Positions 53,594 through 61,964 of a DNA stretch of 64,000 nt are shown piece after piece; within the stretch, counting starts at the first letter, position 1, and each line of letters starts with the position of its first letter. A program made the position numbers and the translations under genes. The stretch spans positions 1-64,000 of the forward strand of contig JAFTIM010000005.1 of assembly GCA_017456885.1 (NCBI GenBank). Reading direction: 5' to 3'. The notes beneath the pieces were generated by a model. The model was not told the DNA's origin. It worked only from the letters and a program-made list of their open reading frames with translations, and made no database searches. The DNA is from Paludibacteraceae bacterium (GTDB lineage: Bacteria > Bacteroidota > Bacteroidia > Bacteroidales > Paludibacteraceae).

Positions 53594-53788
53594 ATGATTG
53601 AGAAAATTGGAAACAATGCAGGGTTGGTTTGGAATGCTTTGTGTGGAGGTGTACTTGAAGTAAAAGCACTGAAAAAAGAGACCAAACTTACCGAGAAAGA
53701 CTTGTATGCCGCATTAGGCTGGTTGGCAAGAGAGGGTAAAGTTCGATTTACCGAAGAAGGGAAAGATTTATTTGTTAGTTTGAATTGA
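53594..53788 (+). CDS. Winged helix-turn-helix protein (DUF2582 family)
   Basis: 64 residues: MIEKIGNNAGLVWNALCGG, then a predicted recognition helix region (ALKKETKLTEKDLYAALGWLAREGKV) and a beta-hairpin wing (RFTEEGKDLFVSL). This fits the small stand-alone winged-helix family common in Bacteroidota. Its targets are unknown. Own promoter and terminator, so probably expressed alone, perhaps strongly. Confidence 0.85.
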   Translation: MIEKIGNNAGLVWNALCGGVLEVKALKKETKLTEKDLYAALGWLAREGKVRFTEEGKDLFVSLN

Positions 53789-53810
53789 TCTTTCGTCAAA
53801 AAACAAATAA

Positions 53811-53838
53811 AAAAGGCAGTTTTAAAACTGCCTTTTTT
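53811..53838. terminator. Bidirectional terminator between wHTH gene and secG
   Basis: A perfect palindrome, AAAAGGCAGTTTT/AAAACTGCCTTTT (53811-53836), flanked by A- and T-runs. Confidence 0.9.
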
Positions 53839-53861
53839 ATTTTGGATTATGCTCTACCGGC

Positions 53862-54197
53862 TTACTCTTCTATAGGAATTTCGGGTAATGTGTTTTCTTG
53901 TACGGGAGCCGGCTCCGATTGTTCTGTTTTCACTTTATCCGTCAATTCCGATGTTTGTTGGGCAACCGATTGTTTATTTCCGGCAAATGAGGTTGCCAAA
54001 ACACTTAAAACAACAATGGTAGCAATCAGCGTCCAAGTCGCTTTTTCAAGGAATGTGGTGGTTTTAGAAACTCCCATTATTTGATTCGAGGACGAAAAAG
54101 TTGAGGCTAAACCGCCACCTTTTGAGTTTTGAACTAACACAAGCAATACCAATACGATGGCAGCTATAACAATAAGTACAGTCAATAAAATATACAT
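53862..54197 (-). CDS. secG: Preprotein translocase subunit SecG
   Basis: 111 residues. Two membrane helices: residues about 2-22 (YILLTVLIVIAAIVLVLLVL) and about 54-74 (TWTLIATIVVLSVLATSF). Between them is the SecG loop VQNSKGGGLASTFSSSNQIMGV. The hydrophilic C-terminal tail is rich in Glu, Pro and Gln (SEPAPVQENTLPEIPIEE), as is common in the phylum. Part of SecYEG. Own promoter with a 20-bp spacer; separated from def by about 60 bp. Confidence 0.95.
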   Translation of the reverse strand: MYILLTVLIVIAAIVLVLLVLVQNSKGGGLASTFSSSNQIMGVSKTTTFLEKATWTLIATIVVLSVLATSFAGNKQSVAQQTSELTDKVKTEQSEPAPVQENTLPEIPIEE

Positions 54198-54220
54198 ATA
54201 GATTCAGTTTTTAAAGTTTG

Positions 54221-54251
54221 CAAAGTAAATGTTTTTTTTGCATTCAGTCAA
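54221..54251 (-). promoter_or_regulatory. Promoter for secG
   Basis: On the minus strand, TTG (54249-54251), 20-bp spacer and TTACTTTG (54221-54228; 7 of 8 to TAnnTTTG), 23 bp before the ATG. Confidence 0.6.
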
Positions 54252-54256
54252 GTTTT

Positions 54257-54808
54257 TTAGCAGCTTTTTGTCTTATACGAACAACGAACTTTCCCTTTTA
54301 GCAGATTTGTCAGTTTCGATTTGAGCAGTTGGCGACGTATGGGTGAAACCCTATCAACAAAAACATGCCCTTCCAAATGGTCGAATTCGTGTTGCATGAC
54401 TCGCGCCAAAAAACCCTCGACCCACTCGTCGTGTTCTTGCATTTGCTCATCAAGATAGGTAACTCTGATTTTTGAGGGGCGTTTTACGCTTTCGTGAATG
54501 CCCGGTACACTCAAACAGCCCTCTTCCATAACGACTTCCTCGCCTGCTGTTTCTATAATATGCGGATTGATATATGCCCGCTTAAAGTCCTTGTATTCAG
54601 GATATTCGTCCGATAAAACATCAAGTCCGATAGTTACTACTCGAATCGGAAGCCCTATTTGTGGCGCTGCCAACCCAACGCCATCGGCGTGAAACATCGT
54701 TTCGTACATATCGTCGATTAACTGTTGTAAATCAGGATAATCGAGCGGAATATCCTCAGCTGTTTTTCTTAAAACAGGATGCCCGTAAATATAAATGGGA
54801 TAAATCAT
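54257..54808 (-). CDS. def: Peptide deformylase
   Basis: Removes the N-formyl group from nascent proteins. 183 residues with the three active-site motifs [19 protein letters not shown] and [15 protein letters not shown] (Cys and two His bind the metal). Last of a tightly packed operon; its ATG overlaps the ruvX stop as ATGA. The def-ruvX pairing recurs in Bacteroidales. Confidence 0.96.
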   Translation of the reverse strand: MIYPIYIYGHPVLRKTAEDIPLDYPDLQQLIDDMYETMFHADGVGLAAPQIGLPIRVVTIGLDVLSDEYPEYKDFKRAYINPHIIETAGEEVVMEEGCLSVPGIHESVKRPSKIRVTYLDEQMQEHDEWVEGFLARVMQHEFDHLEGHVFVDRVSPIRRQLLKSKLTNLLKGKVRCSYKTKSC

Positions 54809-55242
54809 AACGTATTGTGTTTATTATAAAATTCTTTTGATTCTAAATATGATTGCAAGATAATGGTTGCACTGATTTTGTCAACCAAAGCCTTGTTTCT
54901 ACGTTCTTTTTTTCTTAAACCGCTTTCTATCATAGTGCGTTGAGCCAATACCGAAGTAAAACGCTCGTCGAAAAACACTATGGGTACTGATGGAATTTCT
55001 TGCTTCAAAGTGGTAACGAATTGCTCCACCTTTTGCAACACAGCAGCCGGTTCGTTTTTTAAGGTTGTTGGTCTGCCAATCACAAAAAGTGCGACTTCGT
55101 TTTCCAATACGAATTTTGCGAGAAAATCAATCGCTTCGGTAGGTGGCAATGTCGTAATGCCGTTTGCAATTATTTGCAACGGGTCGGTAGAGGCAATTCC
55201 TACCCGTTTCTCGCCAAAATCTATTCCAACAATTCGAGCCAT
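54805..55242 (-). CDS. ruvX: Putative pre-16S rRNA nuclease / Holliday junction resolvase (YqgF family)
   Basis: 145 residues from the ATG at 55242 ([19 protein letters not shown]); a longer frame overlaps the methyltransferase gene and is rejected. RNase H-like fold: [41 protein letters not shown] and [18 protein letters not shown] ending (here [14 protein letters not shown]). YqgF proteins process the 5' end of 16S rRNA. Two bases after the methyltransferase stop; overlaps def by four bases. Confidence 0.93.
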   Translation of the reverse strand: MARIVGIDFGEKRVGIASTDPLQIIANGITTLPPTEAIDFLAKFVLENEVALFVIGRPTTLKNEPAAVLQKVEQFVTTLKQEIPSVPIVFFDERFTSVLAQRTMIESGLRKKERRNKALVDKISATIILQSYLESKEFYNKHNTL

Positions 55243-55244
55243 AA

Positions 55245-55772
55245 TTACTGCATTTGTTTTGAAAATTCCCAAATAACAATCCCTGCCGTAACCGATACAT
55301 TTAGCGAATGTTTTGTCCCGAATTGAGGTAATTCGATGCAGGCATCGCATTGGTCAACTACCGATTGTTGCACGCCTTTTACTTCGTTGCCAAGTATCAC
55401 CGCATATTTTCGGTTGTTGTCAATTGCAAAATCGTTGAGCGACACGCTGCCTTCAACCTGCTCAATGGCAAGCACGGTGTAACCGTTTGCTTTTAAGGAA
55501 GTGACTACGGCTACCGTATTTTCCGCGTATTCCCATTGCACGGTGTCTTCGGCTCCTAATGCCGTTTTATGAATCTCGGCAGAAGGCGGAACGGCTGTTA
55601 TGCCGCAAAGAAAAATCTTTTCTACCAAATATGCATCGGAAGTTCTGAATACAGAACCAACGTTATGAAGGCTTCGTACATTGTCGAGTATCATTACCAA
55701 AGGCTTCTTTTTCGTCGATTTAAAAGTTTCGACCGAAATACGATGCAAATCTTCGATGTTTTTTTTCTTCAT
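55245..55772 (-). CDS. TrmH/SpoU-family RNA methyltransferase
   Basis: 175 residues. SPOUT knot motifs: VMILDNVRSLHNVGSVFRTSDA, KYAVILGNEVKGVQQSVVDQC and IELPQFGTKHSLNVSVTAGI. SAM-dependent 2'-O-methylation of tRNA or rRNA is expected; the target base cannot be deduced. In operon, five bases after the DUF151 gene. Confidence 0.92.
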   Translation of the reverse strand: MKKKNIEDLHRISVETFKSTKKKPLVMILDNVRSLHNVGSVFRTSDAYLVEKIFLCGITAVPPSAEIHKTALGAEDTVQWEYAENTVAVVTSLKANGYTVLAIEQVEGSVSLNDFAIDNNRKYAVILGNEVKGVQQSVVDQCDACIELPQFGTKHSLNVSVTAGIVIWEFSKQMQ

Positions 55773-55777
55773 CGGGA

Positions 55778-56332
55778 TTATATTTTTGTTTTGAGCAAGT
55801 CGCGAATAATGGCAGCTCGTTCATAGTTTTCTTCTTCAACAGCATCTTGTAACAACACTTTCAACTGACTTTTGGTCATTTCAGAAAGAGGTAACTCTAT
55901 CATTTGCGGTTCGTGCTGATTGGAAGGAGAGATGCCGAATTGTTCGATAATCTCTTTCTCAATAAAAATAGGGGCGTTGCATCGTAACGCCAAAGCTACT
56001 GCATCCGACGGGCGAGCCTCTGTCGTTTCAATTTTTTCGTTTTGTTGCCAAATAATTTGCGTGAAATAGATGCCGTTTTGTTTTTTATAAATAAACACTT
56101 CTTTCAATCGTAAATCGAATTTGTTTGCTGTATCGGCAATCACATCGGCAAGAAACGGCCGTACTGTCTGCATTTTTTCGACAGAAACGACTACCGTTTG
56201 GGCTTCGCTGCGTCCGATTATAATCGGCAGTTTTTTATCACCATCGACCTCTTCGAGTAGCAGACAATAGAAATCGTGTGAATTTGCACTGCGAGAAACG
56301 CCTAAAACTTTCAACTGAATTTTTTCCGCCAT
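55778..56332 (-). CDS. Bifunctional nuclease family protein (DUF151) with C-terminal UVR motif
   Basis: 184 residues. The DUF151 domain is VLGVSRSANSHDFYCLLLEE, LPIIIGRSEAQTVVV and EARPSDAVALALRCNAPIFI; members have been reported to have DNase/RNase activity. The last 35 residues (LKVLLQDAVEEENYERAAIIRDLL) form a UVR motif, the UvrB-UvrC interaction helix pair. This domain pairing is usual in Bacteroidota. Six bases after the deacetylase gene. Confidence 0.9.
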   Translation of the reverse strand: MAEKIQLKVLGVSRSANSHDFYCLLLEEVDGDKKLPIIIGRSEAQTVVVSVEKMQTVRPFLADVIADTANKFDLRLKEVFIYKKQNGIYFTQIIWQQNEKIETTEARPSDAVALALRCNAPIFIEKEIIEQFGISPSNQHEPQMIELPLSEMTKSQLKVLLQDAVEEENYERAAIIRDLLKTKI

Positions 56333-56338
56333 AGGATT

Positions 56339-56950
56339 TTATTTAATCAATTCAAATCGGTAACCTTCTTTTTGTAAATACTCGATTGCTTGTGGCAAAG
56401 CGGCAAATACGTTTTTTTGAGCCTTAATTGAGTCATGAAAAACAATCACGGAGCCGTTGCGAACATATCGTTTTACAATAGCAACAATTTTTTCCGGTTT
56501 TAGGTTCGCATTGTAGTCGCGTGTTATCACATCCCACATTACAAAGCGATAACGTTTCTTCAGCTGTTTGTATTGTGCAGGTTTGATTCGTCCGTAAGGA
56601 GGGCGGAAAAAGGGACTTTTTATCAATGTATCGGCCTCGTCAACAAGGCGAATGTATTCGTCGGTTGTGTATTTAAAGCCGTTTGCATGGCACATGGTAT
56701 GGTTGCCCACTGCATGACCCCTTTGCTTTATTTCCGCAAACAAATCGGGCGTTCGCAATACGTTTTCTCCCACACAAAAAAATGTAGCCTTGATGTTGAA
56801 TGTGTCGAGAACGTCTAAAATGTGCGGTGTGGTTTTGGCACACGGCCCATCGTCAAACGTCAGATAAACAACCTTTTCGGAGCTGTTTTTTCGACAAACA
56901 GCATCTCGAAAAATCCATCGGAATATGGCTGGTGGTTGCTCTATAAACAT
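56339..56950 (-). CDS. Polysaccharide deacetylase (NodB domain)
   Basis: 203 residues. Complete carbohydrate esterase 4 motif set: TFDDGP (31-36), HAVGNHTMCHANGF, FFRPPYGR and a late SVIVFHDSIKA. There is no clear signal peptide, so it may be cytoplasmic or use an internal anchor. Likely deacetylates GlcNAc or MurNAc in envelope glycans. It starts one base after the large membrane protein's stop, so the two may act together. Confidence 0.92.
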   Translation of the reverse strand: MFIEQPPAIFRWIFRDAVCRKNSSEKVVYLTFDDGPCAKTTPHILDVLDTFNIKATFFCVGENVLRTPDLFAEIKQRGHAVGNHTMCHANGFKYTTDEYIRLVDEADTLIKSPFFRPPYGRIKPAQYKQLKKRYRFVMWDVITRDYNANLKPEKIVAIVKRYVRNGSVIVFHDSIKAQKNVFAALPQAIEYLQKEGYRFELIK

Positions 56951-56951
56951 A

Positions 56952-59900
56952 TCAATCGGCTAATTTATAATAAAGCGTTTCGAACTCTTTATAAATCTCA
57001 TTGGCTAAATCGCTGTTGTAATTATCGCATTCCGAATAGACGTTTTGCAGAATTGCAAGGTTTTGTTGCACGCTGTTTTCGCGGGAGACACTGTTTTTCA
57101 TCTTATCGGGCAACGATAAAATCCATGTGATTTTTTCAATGCTGTTGTTGGCTATTTCGCGCATCAAAGAGTCGGCTTTGGCTTGCTCTCCGATTTTATA
57201 ATAGTTTTTTGCCAACAAAATGCAGGAGTAATCCACCAACACGGTTTGGGTTGGAAGCACTTCCATACAACGATCTAAAGCCTGCAATGCCATATCGTTT
57301 TTCTCCTCTTTGATTAAAGCATCGGACAAATAGGCAAACATCAAACGATGAGTACGGCACAGACGCAAAACCGTTTCGTCGATATAAGCCTTTGGATTGC
57401 TAACGCCACCCCAACGGAATTTGTTCATCATATTGTCGAACATCACTTCGGTATTTACTCTCGGTTGTTCGTTTGCTTCTATCGGTACCAAACGATAGGC
57501 TAACCCTTCCAATTGGAAGTACTTGTTTACATCGGGATAAAATTCATCTCCTACCGTTACGGCAAAGTAGATAGGGCGTTCCCAATTATTAGTTTGCAGC
57601 ATTTCCAATACCATTAAATGTGATTTGCTGATGCCGCCTTTCAACGGAATAGTCATTTCGGGAACTATATCGTCGGCAAACTCTTTTGCTACGGTTCCTG
57701 TACGAACAACTTGCACCGAGTCGATCGGAAGATAGAGTTGCTTGACGGGAATAACGCCTATGCCGTCTTCGCCAATATATTTCTCGTTGCGGACAAAATC
57801 GAGTGCTTGTTTCAAGTCGAGTGTTTTTACCGTTGGGTGGTCGTACGTACGAGCCATATCAAGCATACCCGAACGATATTGCCATGGCTCCCACGAAATA
57901 GGCAGTGGAGCTGATTCGTAGGCCTGACGTTTCATTTGGTCGATATACCAACTTCCTTGCAGATAACTCAAATTACAAACACGCACATCAGTGCGATTGC
58001 CTTCCACCTCCTGATTGTACCAAAGAGGGAATGTATCATTGTCGCCATTGGTGAAAATAATTGCATTTTTCGGGCAACTCATCAAATAATTGGAGCCGAA
58101 ATCGCGGCAAACGGTTCGGTTTGAACGATCGTGGTCGTCCCAATTTTGAGCGCCCATCAATGCCGGTACGCACAAACAAACCACTGTGGCTATTGATGCC
58201 GATACGGTTTTGTTTTTCAACAGTTTTTCCAACGATTCGACAAGAGCCAATACGCCTAACCCTATCCAAATGCAGAAAGCATAGAACGAACCTGCATACG
58301 CATAATCGCGTTCACGCGGTTGGTAAGGCGTTTGATTCAGATAAATCACAATGGCGATGCCCGTCATAAAAAACAAGAAGAAAGTCAGCCAAAAACTTTT
58401 ACCGCCATTCTCTTTTCTGCTCAACTGATACAATATGCCGAGTATGCCAAGCAAAAGCGGCAACATGTAATACGCATTATGTCCTTTGTTGTTTTTTAAA
58501 TCCGACGGCAGATTTTCTTGACTGCCTATCATCAGACTATCAATAAAATCGAATCCTGTAATCCAATTGCCGTGGTCTATTTCGCCATGCCCTTGAATGT
58601 CGTTTTGTCTGCCGCTGAAATTCCACATAAAATAACGCCAATACATGAAATTGAGCTGATAAGAGAAAAAGAAGCGCATGTTTTCAATGAAAGTCGGTTT
58701 TACCAATTTTTCTTCTCTGCCACATCTGTCCACAACAATTTCGTTTCCTTTTACTTGTCCCCATTCCTGATAAGCTTTTATATGCTCGCTGTTTACGGCA
58801 GGACCTTTGTACATACGCGGGAAGAACATATTGAAGCGACTGTCCATTTCATAACCTTTGTGCTTTTTGCCGGTGCAAATGTATTCGTCTTTCTCCGTTG
58901 CCGACTTTTTGGTCTTTTTAACCCAAACGTTGCTACCGAGTTTCTCTATTGGTACACAATAGTTGCCCTCCACTACCAATTTTTCGGGAGCGCTATACAC
59001 GGGACCGTAGATGAGCGGACGGTCGCCATATTGTTCACGGTTGAGATAGTATTGCAACGAGAAGACGTCTTCGGGAGAATTCTGATCCATCGGTGTATTG
59101 GCCAACGAACGCACCACGATAAGTGTGTACGACGAGTAACCGACAAGCATTACCATAATGCACAGCACAACGGTGTTCAACAAACGTGCTTGAATTTTTT
59201 TGCTTCTAAACAAGAAAATGGCAAGACCTGCCAGCAATACAACTCCCAACCAAATGGTGTCGCCGATGAACGGAATGCCCGAAAAAAACAGCGCAAGCAA
59301 AAATGCTATCAGCATACGCGGACGACTTTTGTTTGCCGCCGTTTCGTACACAGCCCATACCATTACGGCAAAGGTGATGACTACGTAAGCAAGTAGCCCT
59401 GAATTATATGGCAAACTCAATGTATTCACACACAAAAGTTCCAACCAGCTTGCTATTTTTATAAATCCAGGAATCAATCCGTATAGTACCAATGCCAGAA
59501 TGCCGAAAGACGACAACAGGGCAATGATTGTGCCTTTTATCGAAAACGGGAATTTTTTGAAATAGAAAACCAAAACAATGGCAGGAATGACCAAAAGGTT
59601 CAACAAGTGTACTCCGATGCTCAATCCCATAAGATAGGCAATAAGCACAAACCAACGATCGTCGGCAACGTTGCCTTCGGTGTCTTCCCATTTTAAAATC
59701 AGCCAAAATACAATAGCCGTAAAAAACGATGAATAGGCATAGACCTCGGCCTCAACCGCTGAAAACCAAAACGTGTCCGAAAACGTATAAGCCAATGCGC
59801 CCACCATTCCGGAACCTATGATTGCAATGGTTTTGCCTACGGATATTTCCTCTCCGTTTTTCACAATCAACTTGCGGGCAAGATGCGTGATTGTCCAAAA

Positions 59901-60179
59901 CAAGAATAAGATGGTAAATGCGCTACACAATGCCGACATGGCATTTACCATCATTGCCACATGTGAAGGGTCGGATGCAAAAAGCGTAAAAAAGCGTGCT
60001 GTCAGCATAAAAAATGGTGCTCCGGGTGGGTGTCCTACCTCCAAACGATATGCAGAAGAGATAAACTCCCCACAATCCCAAAAACTTGCGGTAGGCTCCA
60101 TTGTCAGCAAGTATGTTGTTGCTGCAATGGCAAACGCAATCCACCCAAAAATGTTGTTAATCAACTTAAATTTTTTCAT
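56952..60179 (-). CDS. DUF2723 membrane protein (TMEM260-like putative protein O-mannosyltransferase)
   Basis: 1075 residues from the ATG at 60179 (MKKFKLINNIFGW). The N-terminal DUF2723 domain has YLLTMEPTASFWDCGEFI and LEVGHPPGAPFFMLTARFF, with the acidic residues typical of GT-C glycosyltransferases. About 12-14 membrane helices are followed by a long extracytoplasmic C-terminal part with NQTPYQPRERDYAYAGSFYAF and FTNGDNDTFPLWYNQE. Eukaryotic TMEM260 is an O-mannosyltransferase; the bacterial role is inferred. The start overlaps nadB by 14 bp. Confidence 0.88.
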   Translation of the reverse strand: MKKFKLINNIFGWIAFAIAATTYLLTMEPTASFWDCGEFISSAYRLEVGHPPGAPFFMLTARFFTLFASDPSHVAMMVNAMSALCSAFTILFLFWTITHLARKLIVKNGEEISVGKTIAIIGSGMVGALAYTFSDTFWFSAVEAEVYAYSSFFTAIVFWLILKWEDTEGNVADDRWFVLIAYLMGLSIGVHLLNLLVIPAIVLVFYFKKFPFSIKGTIIALLSSFGILALVLYGLIPGFIKIASWLELLCVNTLSLPYNSGLLAYVVITFAVMVWAVYETAANKSRPRMLIAFLLALFFSGIPFIGDTIWLGVVLLAGLAIFLFRSKKIQARLLNTVVLCIMVMLVGYSSYTLIVVRSLANTPMDQNSPEDVFSLQYYLNREQYGDRPLIYGPVYSAPEKLVVEGNYCVPIEKLGSNVWVKKTKKSATEKDEYICTGKKHKGYEMDSRFNMFFPRMYKGPAVNSEHIKAYQEWGQVKGNEIVVDRCGREEKLVKPTFIENMRFFFSYQLNFMYWRYFMWNFSGRQNDIQGHGEIDHGNWITGFDFIDSLMIGSQENLPSDLKNNKGHNAYYMLPLLLGILGILYQLSRKENGGKSFWLTFFLFFMTGIAIVIYLNQTPYQPRERDYAYAGSFYAFCIWIGLGVLALVESLEKLLKNKTVSASIATVVCLCVPALMGAQNWDDHDRSNRTVCRDFGSNYLMSCPKNAIIFTNGDNDTFPLWYNQEVEGNRTDVRVCNLSYLQGSWYIDQMKRQAYESAPLPISWEPWQYRSGMLDMARTYDHPTVKTLDLKQALDFVRNEKYIGEDGIGVIPVKQLYLPIDSVQVVRTGTVAKEFADDIVPEMTIPLKGGISKSHLMVLEMLQTNNWERPIYFAVTVGDEFYPDVNKYFQLEGLAYRLVPIEANEQPRVNTEVMFDNMMNKFRWGGVSNPKAYIDETVLRLCRTHRLMFAYLSDALIKEEKNDMALQALDRCMEVLPTQTVLVDYSCILLAKNYYKIGEQAKADSLMREIANNSIEKITWILSLPDKMKNSVSRENSVQQNLAILQNVYSECDNYNSDLANEIYKEFETLYYKLAD

Positions 60180-61761
60180 TCTTATTTGTTTTTTTTGGAT
60201 AATCAATCGTGTAATGCAAGCCGCGGCTCTCTTTGCGCTCAAGTGCCTGACGTGTAATCAGATAGCCGACGTTTATCATGTTGCGCAACTCGCAAATGTC
60301 TTTCGTGGCTTTGACGCGCTTGAAGAGGTCTTCGGTCTCTTCGTACAGCAAATCGAGGCGCTCCCACGCACGCCGCAGCCGCACGTCGCTGCGTACAATG
60401 CCGACGTAGGTGCTCATTATCTGCCCCACTTCGCGCACGTCTTGTGCTATCAGCACTTTTTCTTCGTTGCTCATGGTGCCTTCGTCGTTCCATTCGGGCA
60501 CTTTCTCGTTGAAATCGTACTGATCGACAACGCTCAGGCTGTGTTTGGCGGCCGCATCGGCATACACTACGGCTTCTATCAGCGAATTGCTCGCCAAACG
60601 GTTGCCACCGTGTAATCCCGTGCACGAACATTCGCCTACGGCATACAATCGGCGGATGCTCGATTGTGCGTCCAAATCGACTTTGATGCCGCCACACATA
60701 TAGTGCGCGCTCGGCACCACGGGAATATACTCTTTGGTGATGTCGATGCCGATGCTCAAGCATTTGGCATAGATGTTCGGGAAATGATGTTTCGTCTCTT
60801 CGGGGTCTTTGTGCGTAACGTCGAGGCACACATGGTCGAGGGCGTGAATTTTCATCTCGTTGTCGATGGCGCGTGCCACAATGTCGCGCGGTGCCAAACT
60901 CAAACGTTCGTCGTATTTGTGCATAAATTCCTTGCCGTTGGGCAGACGCAAAATGCCGCCATAGCCGCGCATGGCTTCGGTAATCAGATAGGCGGGATGC
61001 GTTTCGGCGGGATTGTAAAGCACCGTCGGGTGAAACTGCACAAATTCCATATCCTTGACCTTGCCTTTGGCGCGATACACCATGGCGATGCCATCGCCCG
61101 TGGCAATGTTCGGATTCGATGTGGTGGCATAAACAGCGCCGGTGCCGCCGGTGGCCATCAGCGTGATTTTCGACAGATAAGTGTCGATTTTTCCTGTTGT
61201 CGGGTTCAAAATGTATGCGCCGTAGCATTCGATGTCGGGCGTGCGACGCGTAACACGCTGTCCGAGATGATGTTGCGTGATGATTTCCACCGCGAAATGA
61301 TTTTCCAACACTTCGATGTCGGGATTGGAACGTACGGCAGCCATCAATCCGCGCTGAATTTCGGCGCCCGTGTCGTCGGCGTGGTGCAGAATACGGAATT
61401 CGGAGTGTCCGCCCTCGCGGTGTAAATCGAAATTGCCGTCCTCTTTTTTATCGAAATTCACGCCCCAGCCCACCAACTCTTGGATTTGCGCCGGCGCATT
61501 TCGCACGACTTGCTCTACGGCAGCGCGGTCGCTTATCCAATCGCCGGCAATCATAGTGTCTTCGATGTGTTTTTCGAAATCATCGACCAACAAATTTGTT
61601 ACCGATGCTATGCCGCCTTGGGCTTTGGCGGTGTTGGCTTCCTCTAAGGTGGTTTTGCACACGATTGCAATTTTTCCTTTTTTGGCACGTGCCACTTTCA
61701 GGGCATAACTCATGCCGGCAATGCCGCCACCTATGATCAAAAAATCAAACTTTTTTATCAT
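60166..61761 (-). CDS. nadB: L-aspartate oxidase
   Basis: First enzyme of NAD synthesis from aspartate; FAD-dependent. 531 residues: FAD-binding IIGGGIAGMSYALKVA, AQGGIASV, the active region DLHREGGHSEFRILHH, MEFVQFHPTVLY, SAHYMCGGIKVD and GLHGGNRLASNSLIEAVVYA. By eye the gene is more GC-rich than its neighbours. First of a seven-gene run; nadA and nadC are not adjacent. Confidence 0.96.
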   Translation of the reverse strand: MIKKFDFLIIGGGIAGMSYALKVARAKKGKIAIVCKTTLEEANTAKAQGGIASVTNLLVDDFEKHIEDTMIAGDWISDRAAVEQVVRNAPAQIQELVGWGVNFDKKEDGNFDLHREGGHSEFRILHHADDTGAEIQRGLMAAVRSNPDIEVLENHFAVEIITQHHLGQRVTRRTPDIECYGAYILNPTTGKIDTYLSKITLMATGGTGAVYATTSNPNIATGDGIAMVYRAKGKVKDMEFVQFHPTVLYNPAETHPAYLITEAMRGYGGILRLPNGKEFMHKYDERLSLAPRDIVARAIDNEMKIHALDHVCLDVTHKDPEETKHHFPNIYAKCLSIGIDITKEYIPVVPSAHYMCGGIKVDLDAQSSIRRLYAVGECSCTGLHGGNRLASNSLIEAVVYADAAAKHSLSVVDQYDFNEKVPEWNDEGTMSNEEKVLIAQDVREVGQIMSTYVGIVRSDVRLRRAWERLDLLYEETEDLFKRVKATKDICELRNMINVGYLITRQALERKESRGLHYTIDYPKKTNKNEKI

Positions 61762-61793
61762 GACAAGTTTGTCTTTTCACTTTTTACAAATTG

Positions 61794-61801
61794 CAAAGAT
61801 A
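61794..61801 (-). promoter_or_regulatory. -7 box for the nadB operon
   Basis: TATCTTTG on the minus strand, 32 bp before the nadB ATG. The rest of the 203-bp gap to recG holds AT-rich sequence and a weak GTACAAA/TTTGTAC hairpin (61928-61947) without a T-run. Confidence 0.55.
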
Positions 61802-61964
61802 GGAAAACTTAAAGAATTGAAAGTTGAAAATTATACATTCTTAACAGATATGCAGTACATCGTATCGCATTGGCAAAATAGAACTATCAACTGTGATTAC
61901 AAGAGCATTTCTCTCTGACGGATATTCGTACAAAGGAGAATTTGTACATAAATCTTCTCAAAAA

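Noticed and set aside
61928..61947. Hairpin GTACAAA/TTTGTAC as a recG terminator
   Set aside because: Only seven weak pairs and no T-run on the minus strand; not convincing as a terminator.
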